From NCBI GenBank assembly GCA_002407855.1, contig DHPF01000002.1:1-57656 (forward strand): a stretch of 57,656 nucleotides of DNA. Direction: 5' to 3'. This stretch comes from Bacteroidales bacterium UBA5371. Its GTDB lineage: Bacteria > Bacteroidota > Bacteroidia > Bacteroidales > P3. Below the pieces are notes generated by a model. That model saw nothing but the letters and a program-made list of their open reading frames with translations, did not search any database and had not been told where the DNA came from. Shown here piece after piece: positions 7,366 to 15,193 of this stretch. The position numbers were made by a program, and so were the translations under genes. Numbering within the stretch: position 1 is the first letter of the stretch; each line of letters opens with the position of its first letter.

Positions 7366-8595
7366 TTAAAGTATTTTGGTTAATGCTTGGTAATAATCTT
7401 CGGCTATTAGGTCTCGGTTGAAGTATTTTGAAACATAATCTAAGCCATTTTCTCCCAACTCTTGTAGTTTGTTGGGGTTATTGTACAAAAAGAGTAGTTG
7501 TTCTTTCATTGCCTCAGGATTTTCTGGCTCAAAGAATAGGCAACATTTGCCCTTATCTACAAATAGTTCTTTGGCTTCTCCTTCAACTCCGAGCAAAAGA
7601 GGCTTTTTCAGTGCAAGGTTTTCAAATATTTTGGTTGGGATAGCTCCCTTAAAGAGGTCAATTCTTTTTAGTGGTGCCATAGAACAGTTCATATCCATAA
7701 TTATGTTCTGCATTTGATTCTTAGGAACAGCGTCAAAGAAGAAAACATTGTCAAGCTCCAGTTCGTCTTTCATTTTCAATAGTCTTTCTTTCTCTGGTCC
7801 TGTGCCATAGATTATGAATTTGATGTCTTTATGGTCGGAAACTAATTTGGCAGTTTTTAAGATTACTTCTATATCCTGAGCGTATCCTAATATACCACCG
7901 AAGAATAGGAGGAAATCTGTTTCTTTCATGTTATGGGCTTTTCTCCATGAGTTCTTTTCAAAGGTCTTATTAACATCATAGAAATTAATATCAACTCCAT
8001 TCTTAAGCCAATGGACAGTTTTGTTGGGGAAACGTCCTTTTATATTATTGACAATTCCTTGAGTCTGACCAGAGATTAGGGCAGATTTCTTATAGAAAAA
8101 TTCTTCCATACGAGTTGCCATTCTTAGCAAGGTCTTATTGGTTATCAAACCCAGCTTTTCTGCACTCTCGGGCCAAAGGTCAGAAACATTAAACACTAAT
8201 TTGGCTCCTTTCGCTCTTGAGAGAAGATAGGCAGTTATTCCTAAGAATAGTGGTGGAGATTCAACAAGCAATATATCTTGTTTCTTAATCTTCCACAAGC
8301 CCCACCAAAGCGATGAGAATACAAATGAAAAATAGTTAAGAAGGCGTTTTGTAAGAGCTTTTGATTTGGGTATGTATATCCAAGAGCGATGAACAGTCAT
8401 TCCATTAAGATCTTCTTTGCAGTAGTGTTTGCCTTTGTAGGCTGGATGAATAACCATCTGCGGATAATTAGGCATTGCAGTTAGAACAGTAATATCTACT
8501 CCCTTTTGCATCAATCGTACTGCCACTTCATACAAACGGCTTTGTGGAGCTCCAACCTCTGGAGGGAAATACTGAGTTAGGATTAATAATTTCAT
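7366..8595 (-). CDS. Glycosyltransferase, GT4 family, WbuB-like
   Basis: A 409-residue GT-B fold enzyme. The N-terminus LILTQYFPPEVGAPQSRLYE is the signature of the WbuB-like branch of GT4 enzymes, which transfer acetamido sugars in O-antigen or capsule assembly. The nucleotide-sugar half shows F-G-G-I-L-G-Y (about 235), the E-x7-E region around KIFENLALKKPLLLGVEGEA, and a C-terminal helix. It would act on the inner face of the membrane, on a polyprenyl-linked sugar. It is third of three glycosyltransferase genes in the operon, 16 nt after the second. Confidence 0.9.
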   Translation of the reverse strand: MKLLILTQYFPPEVGAPQSRLYEVAVRLMQKGVDITVLTAMPNYPQMVIHPAYKGKHYCKEDLNGMTVHRSWIYIPKSKALTKRLLNYFSFVFSSLWWGLWKIKKQDILLVESPPLFLGITAYLLSRAKGAKLVFNVSDLWPESAEKLGLITNKTLLRMATRMEEFFYKKSALISGQTQGIVNNIKGRFPNKTVHWLKNGVDINFYDVNKTFEKNSWRKAHNMKETDFLLFFGGILGYAQDIEVILKTAKLVSDHKDIKFIIYGTGPEKERLLKMKDELELDNVFFFDAVPKNQMQNIIMDMNCSMAPLKRIDLFKGAIPTKIFENLALKKPLLLGVEGEAKELFVDKGKCCLFFEPENPEAMKEQLLFLYNNPNKLQELGENGLDYVSKYFNRDLIAEDYYQALTKIL

Positions 8596-8611
8596 AAGAT
8601 TATTTTGTGTT

Positions 8612-9736
8612 TTACTGATTATAAAATTCTATTAGATTTCTTTCTTGCGAAACCCAATTATATTCTTGTTTTGTGGCTTCATATCCATTTTTGCTCATTT
8701 GATTTGCAAGAGCCTTATCTTGGCAAATGGTTGTGATGGCTTTTGCAATTTGCTCAATGTCTAATGGATTAACCACTATGCCACAGCCTGTTTTTTCTGT
8801 AATCTCCCTACAAAAAGCGATTTCGGAAGTACTCACAACAGGAAGTCTTGCCTGCATATATTCAAGTTGTTTGATTGGAATGGAGTTAGTGTGGTTTGGG
8901 GCAGAGTGCAAAAGGACTAATCCCAAAATTGCCTTTGAATAAATCTTCTCATAGAGCTCCTCATGCCTTACGTATCCAAAGAAAGTCACATTATCCCATT
9001 GAGGAAGACTCTTCATTTGAGAGAAAAACTCCTTATCATCAAACTCTCCAGCTAAGAAAAGTTTTACCTTAGCCATAGCACAAGATAATATCATTTCCTT
9101 TACTCCTCTTACCTGTGTTAATCCTCCAACATAACAAGCAATTGGCTCAACTTCCTCTTTGTTTTCTTTGATTTCTGCTTCAAAGGGTTTAAGTATTGGA
9201 TAGTTCTTAATGACCTGAATATGCTTTACTCCATAGTTTTGGAATTTCTCCATAATGGTTTCGGTAGCAGTAATTACCCCAGAGATTTTTCTTGTGCATT
9301 TCTTTTCCAAAAAGGTTGTGATGCTAAATAAAAACCTTCTCATATAGGAAGGAATATAGTCTCTTTGAAGCATTAGAGCAGGAAAATCTTCGTGAGAATC
9401 GAAGTAAACCCTATTGGTTTTATTTTTCAGAAAGGTGGAAAAGATTAGAAAATCAGGGTCATGAAAATGATAAATATCAGCCTTTAGTTCCTTTGATTTC
9501 CTAAATGCCTTGTAGGAAGAACGAAAGAGCTTCTTTACTCTGTTTGTCTCAATCCCAACATCAATTATGCTCACAGAAGAATCCTTGTCTAAGGTTATGG
9601 TCTCATTCATAAAACCATCCGCAACAATCAATATAACCTCATAGCCTGCCTTTGCTAATGAAGAACACTCCTTATAGAATATCCTCGAATCCTTTCTCTT
9701 ATGAACAGTAGTAATATGTACAACTCTTTGTTTCAT
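8612..9736 (-). CDS. Glycosyltransferase, GT4 family
   Basis: A 374-residue protein beginning RVVHITTVHKRKDSRIFYKE, the usual N-terminal pattern of GT4 enzymes from polysaccharide loci. The C-terminal half has Y-V-G-G-L-T, F-F-G-Y-V and the nucleotide-binding N-S-I-P-I-K-Q-L-E-Y-M segment before P-V-V-S-T. The acceptor and sugar are unknown. It shares one nucleotide with the upstream glycosyltransferase gene, which implies coupled translation. Confidence 0.88.
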   Translation of the reverse strand: MKQRVVHITTVHKRKDSRIFYKECSSLAKAGYEVILIVADGFMNETITLDKDSSVSIIDVGIETNRVKKLFRSSYKAFRKSKELKADIYHFHDPDFLIFSTFLKNKTNRVYFDSHEDFPALMLQRDYIPSYMRRFLFSITTFLEKKCTRKISGVITATETIMEKFQNYGVKHIQVIKNYPILKPFEAEIKENKEEVEPIACYVGGLTQVRGVKEMILSCAMAKVKLFLAGEFDDKEFFSQMKSLPQWDNVTFFGYVRHEELYEKIYSKAILGLVLLHSAPNHTNSIPIKQLEYMQARLPVVSTSEIAFCREITEKTGCGIVVNPLDIEQIAKAITTICQDKALANQMSKNGYEATKQEYNWVSQERNLIEFYNQ

Positions 9737-10773
9737 TATCTTCCAAACTCTTTATCAAAAATTGAATAGAACTTCTCCCTATTGGCGTCCTTTGTGCCTT
9801 CTCTTTCCATCAAATCAATATTATAGCTTACCAAATAATCATAATCCAAACCCAAAGCCCTTTCAATATAATTTGAATTGTAGTCCGAAACAATTATCCC
9901 ATTCTTTCCATCCTCAACCCATTCCCTATTAGCAACCAAATCGCTCATAATCGGGATACAACCCCCAGCCATAGCCTCCAAAAGAGAAATTGGAGTATTA
10001 TCAGACTCAGGAATAGAAACCCATATCTTTGAAATAGAATAGTAGTAGTTATTTGTCTCTTTCTCAACCCAGCCAATAAACTCCACCTTATCCTCAACCC
10101 CCAATTCCTTAGCTCTCTTTCTTAGGTTTTCCTCATCTCCTGTTGCCCCAATAACCAATTTCCAATCCTCCCTACCATTTTTCACAAACCTTGCAAAAGC
10201 TTCAACAATTTGAGCAATACGATATAAAGGCTTATGCAAACGATTAGAATAAATAATATTTTGCTTTTCCATTGGCTTGCAACCAGGCTCAAAGCCTGAA
10301 TTAGCAACCAGAACATTCAAATCCCTTCCAGCCAACTCATTCATCCTCTGAGCAGCAAACCTCGTTCCAGTATTAAAATACTTCCCCCTTTTTAAAACAA
10401 ATTTCACCAATTGATTATAGAAAAAACCCTTTTGAGGAACAGTAAGGACATCACTCCCAAAAGCAATAACCAATGTAGGAATCTTTTTGGTGTTTGCCAT
10501 AATCGTACTAAAAGCACCAGTATCAACCTGAAGAATAATAATAAAATCAGGCTTAAAACTCCTTATAGTTCTGTTAATCTTATGAGGAAGCAATAAAGCG
10601 TTAAGGGGATTGGAAAAAGAGAAATTAAAAATCTTATGCTTAATATCCTTAAATCCGTCATACTCCCTATCAGTAATAAGGAATATATCAGAAAAATAAT
10701 CCTTAATTAAATCAATAGTATTAAAAGTATGAATACCACTACTCCCAACAACCAATAATTTTCTTTCGCTCAT
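9736..10773 (-). CDS. Glycosyltransferase, GT4 family
   Basis: About 345 residues from the preferred start MSERKLLVVGSSGIHTF; a second in-frame ATG 12 nt upstream (10785) would add four residues. The C-terminal half carries the GT4 signature: V-I-G-A-T-G-D-E-x-x-L near residue 210, F-I-G-W-V, and the E-x7-E motif in P-E-S-D-N-T-P-I-S-L-L-E-A-M-A-G-G. It is the first gene of the leftward operon of three glycosyltransferases, prenyl synthase and probably clpP, preceded by a TAnnTTTG promoter at 10805-10812. Confidence 0.87.
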   Translation of the reverse strand: MSERKLLVVGSSGIHTFNTIDLIKDYFSDIFLITDREYDGFKDIKHKIFNFSFSNPLNALLLPHKINRTIRSFKPDFIIILQVDTGAFSTIMANTKKIPTLVIAFGSDVLTVPQKGFFYNQLVKFVLKRGKYFNTGTRFAAQRMNELAGRDLNVLVANSGFEPGCKPMEKQNIIYSNRLHKPLYRIAQIVEAFARFVKNGREDWKLVIGATGDEENLRKRAKELGVEDKVEFIGWVEKETNNYYYSISKIWVSIPESDNTPISLLEAMAGGCIPIMSDLVANREWVEDGKNGIIVSDYNSNYIERALGLDYDYLVSYNIDLMEREGTKDANREKFYSIFDKEFGR

Positions 10774-10804
10774 AAACAACAACAAAATTTATAGCGACAA
10801 ATTT

Positions 10805-10812
10805 ACAAATAT
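10805..10812 (-). promoter_or_regulatory. Promoter of the glycosyltransferase operon, -7 box
   Basis: Minus-strand TATATTTG. The surrounding CAAATATATTTTGAG is repeated almost exactly in front of the epimerase gene at 17287, so both polysaccharide operons share a promoter type. Confidence 0.6.
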
Positions 10813-10958
10813 ATTTTGAGAGGTAAGGTATTGATAGGATTATATTGTTATAGTATAGCTTAAGGACAATAAATTCTGACTAAGATATAATATAAGTTTA
10901 GTTATTTAAATGCGAAAGAAAATCTAATAAAAAATATCTTATATCAGTGATAATTCTA

Positions 10959-10966
10959 TACCTTTG
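10959..10966 (+). promoter_or_regulatory. erm promoter, -7 box
   Basis: TACCTTTG fits TAnnTTTG. A transcript would begin near 10971 and carry about 210-250 nt of leader before the methyltransferase. No convincing -33 box is seen. Confidence 0.55.
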
Positions 10967-10982
10967 CAAAAAAAAATTCAAT

Positions 10983-11030
10983 ATGTATTATAGTTTTTGC
11001 TTTTGCATTAGACCTTGGGCTACTATCTAA
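10983..11030 (+). CDS. Candidate leader peptide of the erm gene
   Basis: A 15-codon ORF encoding MYYSFCFCIRPWATI, starting about 12 nt after the predicted transcription start. Its final codons and stop overlap the left arm (11023-11027) of a stem whose right arm can instead pair with bases just before an erm start. This is the layout of translational attenuators that control erm genes: a drug-stalled ribosome on the leader frees the downstream start. The peptide does not contain the IFVI-type or R-x-R-type arrest motifs I know from erm leaders, so any arrest motif would be different. Coding is inferred from position and length only. Confidence 0.5.
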   Translation: MYYSFCFCIRPWATI

Positions 11031-11172
11031 TTGATAGGCAGTCTATAAATTATCTTTATATATCCTCTAAATAATTATTATTAGAGCAAGTGGTTTGCTC
11101 AATACTTTTATTACTATATTTTACATAGTAATGTAGTATACAATTATTTCTCTCGGATAATACTGTCTATCA
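11023..11172 (+). promoter_or_regulatory. Foldable erm leader RNA with mutually exclusive stems
   Basis: Five stems can be drawn. A: 11023-11027 with 11033-11037. B: 11032-11042 with 11162-11172 (11 bp, one G-U), ending 7 nt before the ATG at 11179. C: 11065-11070 with 11081-11086. D: 11084-11089 with 11095-11100. E: 11111-11117 with 11125-11131. A and B exclude each other, as do C and D. This fits a switch in which ribosome position on the leader peptide decides between A and B. Confidence 0.5.
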
Positions 11173-11220
11173 TTTCTAATGGTTAGTTCAAAATGGTATT
11201 TATTCAAACGAGAAATTATA

Positions 11221-12021
11221 ATGAAAAAACAACGTGTTCCTATAAGATTTACAGGGCAACATTTTACAATAGACACTCCTTTAATTGAAGATGCAATCTA
11301 TCTCGCAGATATTCAAAAAGAAGATTTGGTCATGGACATTGGTGCAGGTCATGGATTTATATCAAATCTTTTAATCCAACATGCGGATAATGTATTATCC
11401 CTTGAGAATGATGCTCTTTTGGCTGCAGAACTAAAGTCGAGGTTTAAATTCTATAAAACTATAGACATAATAGAAACAGATTTTAGGAATTTCATAATCC
11501 CCCAAAAAAGCTTTAAAGTGGTTTCCAATATACCTTTTAGTATTACTTCTTACATTCTGAAATCTTTGATGTTTACTCATTGCGAATATTTTACTCAAGG
11601 TTGTCTTATTATGCAGTTTGAATCAGCACAAAAACTTGTAAGACAAAAATTCTTTAATCCTTATATTGTTTTTTATCATACATTCTATAACTTGGAATTT
11701 ATGTATGAAGTTAGTCCAAACAGTTTTTCTCCACCTCCCAAGGTTAGGTCTGCATTATTGAAAATGGATAAAAAGAATTGTAAATCGATTAATTATGAAA
11801 TGAAAGATAGTTATCTAGATTTTCTAAATTTTATGTTGAAATTTCCTGATTTACCCGTACGAACTGCCTTGAAAAAGATATTCCGGAAACAACAAGTTCG
11901 GGAAATTAGTAAACTACATAACGTAAAATTAGAAAAACCTGTATATGAAATGTCTGCACAGGAATTTTGGGCATGTTTTAAAAAGATGAAAAAAATTGTG
12001 CCTTCAAAATTACATCCATAA
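11221..12021 (+). CDS. Erm(F)-like 23S rRNA adenine N6-methyltransferase
   Basis: A 266-residue protein from the start MKKQRVPIRFTGQHFTIDTP, which aligns with the start of Erm(F) as I remember it. An in-frame ATG at 11179 would add 14 residues and cannot be excluded. The S-adenosylmethionine site is D-I-G-A-G-H-G-F (about 39-46) and the catalytic loop is N-I-P-F-S-I-T (about 101-107); F-S-P-P-P-K-V follows. Family members dimethylate A2058 of 23S rRNA and block macrolide, lincosamide and streptogramin B binding. It is not RsmA, which is encoded separately at 28708. Identity to Erm(F) appears only moderate, so it is a divergent, perhaps resident, member. It runs opposite to the flanking polysaccharide genes. 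Confidence 0.88.
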   Translation: MKKQRVPIRFTGQHFTIDTPLIEDAIYLADIQKEDLVMDIGAGHGFISNLLIQHADNVLSLENDALLAAELKSRFKFYKTIDIIETDFRNFIIPQKSFKVVSNIPFSITSYILKSLMFTHCEYFTQGCLIMQFESAQKLVRQKFFNPYIVFYHTFYNLEFMYEVSPNSFSPPPKVRSALLKMDKKNCKSINYEMKDSYLDFLNFMLKFPDLPVRTALKKIFRKQQVREISKLHNVKLEKPVYEMSAQEFWACFKKMKKIVPSKLHP

Positions 12022-12022
12022 A

Positions 12023-12165
12023 ACAATGAGAGTTTAGGGGTTGATGAAATGGTCCGCAGGGTATGAACAATGAGAGATTTTAGGCTGCAGACTAGTATCA
12101 ATATGGTGTAAACAATTGGAGATTTTGGTATGCTGAGTATAGTGAACATATTGTATTTCACAGTT
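12023..12165. repeat. Degenerate 40-46 bp tandem repeat after erm
   Basis: Three imperfect units begin AACAATGAGAGTTTAGG, AACAATGAGAGATTTTAGG and AACAATTGGAGATTTTGG. The units diverge toward their ends (…ATGGTCCGCAGGGTATG, …ATATGGTGTA). Function unknown. The rest of 12166-12266 is A/T-rich and has only a weak 21-nt periodicity on the minus strand. Confidence 0.55.
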
Positions 12166-12266
12166 CAAAAATAAAGTTTTGACAGTTTTTTACTAAATAT
12201 ACTCTTTTAAAAATTAAACGAAGATTAAATGAAAATAATCAAAGGTTATTTGAAAAAAGTCGGTAT

Positions 12267-12347
12267 TTATTTTTGAGAAGTCTTAAGGGTTTCTTTCAAA
12301 TATCTATACATTTCTTTTAGGTTGGGGATGGGGAGGTATTTAGCAAA
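12267..12347 (-). pseudogene. 3'-end remnant of an acyltransferase-3 gene
   Basis: About 26 codons read FAKYLPIPNLKEMYRYLKET then LKTSQK and a stop. They match the last residues of the intact acyltransferase encoded at 14198-15193 (KKYLPIPNLKSMFRYLRDSI then TGSQK). The DNA has diverged at about a quarter to a third of positions, so this is an old paralogous or duplicated tail. The intact gene end and this remnant bracket the DUF488 two-gene cassette. Confidence 0.8.
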
Positions 12348-12353
12348 GAATTA

Positions 12354-13190
12354 TTATTTATAATTACTTCCCTCAAATAGCGAAAGTTGAGATTTGTCTT
12401 CTTTTTTAGGATAAAACAAACCAATAATAATAAATGGGTTAGGTCCTACATTATGAAATTTTTGAGTTGTGCCAAGAAAGAAATGTAAGTCACATTCGTT
12501 TACCATGTAGTCAAAATACTTTTCTTTTACTTTTTGACATGCTATTTCTTCATTATCATATTTCCAGAACAATTCTCCTAATTCCCAATCTTCTACCATT
12601 AGAGTGCGTTCTTTGCCGTCATCTGTGATAAATACATATGAAAATTTATAAGGTATTTTTTTAGCTATCTTAAATAACTTTTTTGTTTCTTCATTGTCGA
12701 ACAAGCTTCCCTGAGCTTGTTTTGCTATTATAGCGTCAAGCTTTTTCTTATCCCATTCTCTTTCGCAAGGCTCCCAAATAAAATCCAAAACTTTTTTCGG
12801 CTTAAGAACAGCTAATGATGTACCGATAGTTTCATCTTTTGCTTCATGAATCAGATCCGACATATTGGTATAAACATTTTTCAACGCAAATTCTTTACGC
12901 AGTTTCCAATTTTTAATTGTGGGAATAGATTCGCCTATTATAATGTCTTTTTCTAAATCAGTAGGTCTAAAACTCTCTTTTCTAAAATCTTTTGTATTAC
13001 GAACAATATCTATTTCTATCCATTGCCATTTTTCGTATCTGTCTGCATATTTTAGTTTTCTGTAAGGGACTGGATAAATTCTTATCCAAGAACCATCCTC
13101 TCTAAAACCTGCTGTACAAACTAATTCATCGTATGTGGCAGAAAGTGTTGGATAAGTTTTCACTGAAATTAAAATACGAGTTAAAGCCAT
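12354..13190 (-). CDS. Partner protein of the DUF488 cassette, unknown function
   Basis: A 278-residue soluble protein opening RILISVKTYPTLSATYDELV followed by CTAGFREDGSWIRIYPVPYR. I have seen this N-terminal pattern as a conserved uncharacterised family in accessory regions but cannot name a domain or activity. Other fixed-looking features are Q-W-I-E-I-D (about 55), F-R-P-T-D-L (about 75), W-E-P-C-E-R-E-W (about 140) and H-F-F-L-G-T-T-Q-K-F-H (about 236-246). No signal peptide or membrane helix. Its ATG is 2 nt after the stop of the DUF488 gene, so the two are made from one transcript and probably act together. Confidence 0.75.
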   Translation of the reverse strand: MALTRILISVKTYPTLSATYDELVCTAGFREDGSWIRIYPVPYRKLKYADRYEKWQWIEIDIVRNTKDFRKESFRPTDLEKDIIIGESIPTIKNWKLRKEFALKNVYTNMSDLIHEAKDETIGTSLAVLKPKKVLDFIWEPCEREWDKKKLDAIIAKQAQGSLFDNEETKKLFKIAKKIPYKFSYVFITDDGKERTLMVEDWELGELFWKYDNEEIACQKVKEKYFDYMVNECDLHFFLGTTQKFHNVGPNPFIIIGLFYPKKEDKSQLSLFEGSNYK

Positions 13191-13192
13191 AT

Positions 13193-14089
13193 CTACAATG
13201 TTTTTAATCCATAATCGGTATCGGGTAATTGCATTAATGAATTAGCAACACAAGTTCTATGACATTGTTTGGGATCTTTTTCAAAACAGGTAAGAGCTAC
13301 TCTTTTATATTTATTTAACAAATCACGAATATATAGAATTGATTTATTGTTATAAATTAAAGTTGTTTGTTTGTATTCGTTAAAGAGTTTATCATAATCT
13401 GCTTGGGAATTTAGCTCTTGTCTTTTCTCTGAAACAATCCCTAAATTAGGGATATGAATATATTCAATATTTGTACCCTTGCATGCTAATTCAAGAGTTT
13501 CTTTTGAAAAACCATACTTCTGACTATATGCATTCTTTCTTACATCGCAAAGTACATGAACATCGTTAATTATCAATTTATTAATATATGTTTCTAACGA
13601 AATACCTTCATATCCTATTGAGAATAGTTGCTTCTCTGAATAATGTCGTTTTTGTTGTTCAACTATTTCAAGCTCGGATCTATTTAATAAGATCTTTGCA
13701 ATATCACTTTTTATTGCATAATATGGATAGTTTAGATAAGTATGGCGTATTAATTCCGTTTGTGTTAGTTTTCCAAACTTGTCTTTTGTATCGATTAATT
13801 TTTTTTTGTCTTCTATATTAAGTGTATTGATAAAATCCTCATCTTTTATAAGCTCGTAAAATCTTCCATCTTTTGTTTCAGTTATTTGGCAGTAACCATA
13901 TTTGGTTAAGGTCGATATATCTTGATTGGCTTGGAATGAGAAACATCCATAATGGTATGGTACAAAATCAAAAGATTTAGTATCTTGTTGGCGAGTAAAC
14001 AAAAACAAATATTTTTGAAGTTGTTTTGCAGTTAGTTTACCCCCAAACAAGCTTAATAAAGCCAATAATATTTTTCTTCTATAATACAT
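13193..14089 (-). CDS. DUF488-domain protein with an N-terminal helix-turn-helix-like domain
   Basis: A 298-residue protein from MYYRRKILLALLSLFGGKLT. An upstream ATG at 14128 lies before the promoter -7 box, so 14089 is preferred. Residues about 1-80 (K-L-T-A-K-Q-L-Q-K-Y-L-F-L, F-D-F-V-P-Y-H-Y-G-C-F) resemble the Panacea/SocA-like or winged-helix domains common in antitoxins and regulators. Residues about 155-298 are DUF488: S-I-G-Y-E-G (157-162), D-V-R-K-N (182-186) and C-F-E-K-D-P-K-Q-C-H-R (268-278), whose Cys and His suggest a reactive site. Predicted 5' UTR is only about 6 nt. It heads a two-gene operon in an accessory block; a defence or toxin-antitoxin-like role is inference. Confidence 0.8.
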   Translation of the reverse strand: MYYRRKILLALLSLFGGKLTAKQLQKYLFLFTRQQDTKSFDFVPYHYGCFSFQANQDISTLTKYGYCQITETKDGRFYELIKDEDFINTLNIEDKKKLIDTKDKFGKLTQTELIRHTYLNYPYYAIKSDIAKILLNRSELEIVEQQKRHYSEKQLFSIGYEGISLETYINKLIINDVHVLCDVRKNAYSQKYGFSKETLELACKGTNIEYIHIPNLGIVSEKRQELNSQADYDKLFNEYKQTTLIYNNKSILYIRDLLNKYKRVALTCFEKDPKQCHRTCVANSLMQLPDTDYGLKTL

Positions 14090-14099
14090 ATTTATCCTG

Positions 14100-14107
14100 C
14101 AAAAGTA
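14100..14107 (-). promoter_or_regulatory. Promoter of the DUF488 cassette, -7 box
   Basis: Minus-strand TACTTTTG, matching TAnnTTTG. The start of transcription would fall near 14095, only a few bases before the ATG at 14089. Confidence 0.6.
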
Positions 14108-14112
14108 ATAAA

Positions 14113-14172
14113 TTATATGCAAAAGCATATAATAGCTGTATAATAAATTAATTTATATGCAAAGAGATATAA
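14113..14172 (-). promoter_or_regulatory. Twin palindromic operator of the DUF488 cassette
   Basis: A perfect 8+4+8 palindrome TTATATGCAAAAGCATATAA (14113-14132) overlaps the -33 region. A second, imperfect copy TTATATGCAAAGAGATATAA lies at 14153-14172, exactly 40 bp apart centre to centre, so both face the same side of the helix. This suggests cooperative binding of a dimeric regulator, plausibly the N-terminal domain of the DUF488 protein itself. Confidence 0.65.
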
Positions 14173-14197
14173 TCAGGGTTAAGATTTATTGAAAGTT

Positions 14198-15193
14198 CTA
14201 TTTTTGTGAACCAGTAATGCTGTCTCTCAAATAGCGAAACATTGATTTTAGGTTGGGGATTGGTAGGTATTTCTTTTGCAAAAGTCCCAACAGCATTGAA
14301 AGAATTAGGGCAAAGATTGTGTTTAGGAAGCCTTGAAGGTAGGTTAGGTTTTTTATATCCAAGTTAAATAACAGACAGAACAAATAGAATGTAAATACAT
14401 GGAAAACAAAGATTATCAGGGATTCTTTTCCGTAGAAGCTTAGCAAATTGGATAGGAATTTGAAACGCATTAGTAAACGGCAAATTATTAATAGTCCAAC
14501 GATTGCTCCTATGGCTGAAAGGAAGAATAGGGGATAGTTTTGTGGGACTTCGTTGGGCTTGGTATTATTTACTACATTGAATAATATCCCTAAGACGTAA
14601 AGTCCAACGCCTGCTATTCCAACAAGGATAGAGTTCTTTGTGTTTAGTTTATCCATAACATTATAGCTCTTCAAAAGGTATCCGAAGGCATAAAACACCA
14701 TCATACTTAGGGCAGAGTCAATATAGAGTGGGATTTGTATTTTGTAAACAGAAAGCAGATAACCTCCAATGCTGCATATTAGACTAAGGAGAGCAATTAT
14801 ATATGATTTCTTGAATATTTTGGCAATTAGTGTGAAAAAGACTGAGGTAAAGAAAAGACCATAGAAAAACCACATTGGTCCAACTGCCCAATAGGGTGTG
14901 ATAAACATACTCCAAGCAAAATAAACATCCTGATAGAAGAATTTATGTACTACTATGAAAAGGGATTGAATTAGTAGGAAATAGAATATATAAGGGATTA
15001 TTAGGCTATTAAATTTATTCTTTACGTTCTCCCATAGTCCTCTTTTCTCATTGAAGAAATACCCACTTAGGGCAAAGAATAATGGCATAATGAATATATA
15101 GATAGCATCGTGAGCATAACACTTGGTGTGAGTGTAAACCACAAGCATAATGCCTATGCCTTTAGCTATATCTATTACCTTATTCCTTTGCAT
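14198..15193 (-). CDS. Acyltransferase-3 family membrane protein
   Basis: A 331-residue protein with about ten transmembrane helices. The N-terminus KVIDIAKGIGIMLVVYTHTK holds the family signature, with the essential His in Y-T-H-T (about residue 22), and F-A-L-S-G-Y-F-F follows. Such enzymes acetylate sugars of surface polysaccharides (OafA/WecH type) using cytoplasmic acetyl-CoA. Its start overlaps the epimerase gene by 14 nt, so it is the second gene of that operon. Its last 25 codons have a diverged second copy at 12267-12347. Confidence 0.88.
   Translation of the reverse strand: MQRNKVIDIAKGIGIMLVVYTHTKCYAHDAIYIFIMPLFFALSGYFFNEKRGLWENVKNKFNSLIIPYIFYFLLIQSLFIVVHKFFYQDVYFAWSMFITPYWAVGPMWFFYGLFFTSVFFTLIAKIFKKSYIIALLSLICSIGGYLLSVYKIQIPLYIDSALSMMVFYAFGYLLKSYNVMDKLNTKNSILVGIAGVGLYVLGILFNVVNNTKPNEVPQNYPLFFLSAIGAIVGLLIICRLLMRFKFLSNLLSFYGKESLIIFVFHVFTFYLFCLLFNLDIKNLTYLQGFLNTIFALILSMLLGLLQKKYLPIPNLKSMFRYLRDSITGSQK

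Noticed and set aside
11221..12021. Second rsmA gene
   Set aside because: The start VPIRFTGQHFTID and N-I-P-F loop are of Erm type, and a clear rsmA lies at 28708.
12185..12263. Ninth 21-bp array on the minus strand
   Set aside because: Two or three weakly similar 21-nt steps (CTTTGATTATTTT, CTTCGTTTAATTTT) are present but too degenerate, and a stop breaks the heptad frame; not counted.
14090..14128. Upstream start for the DUF488 gene
   Set aside because: The ATG at 14128 lies upstream of the -7 box, so it would not be on the transcript.
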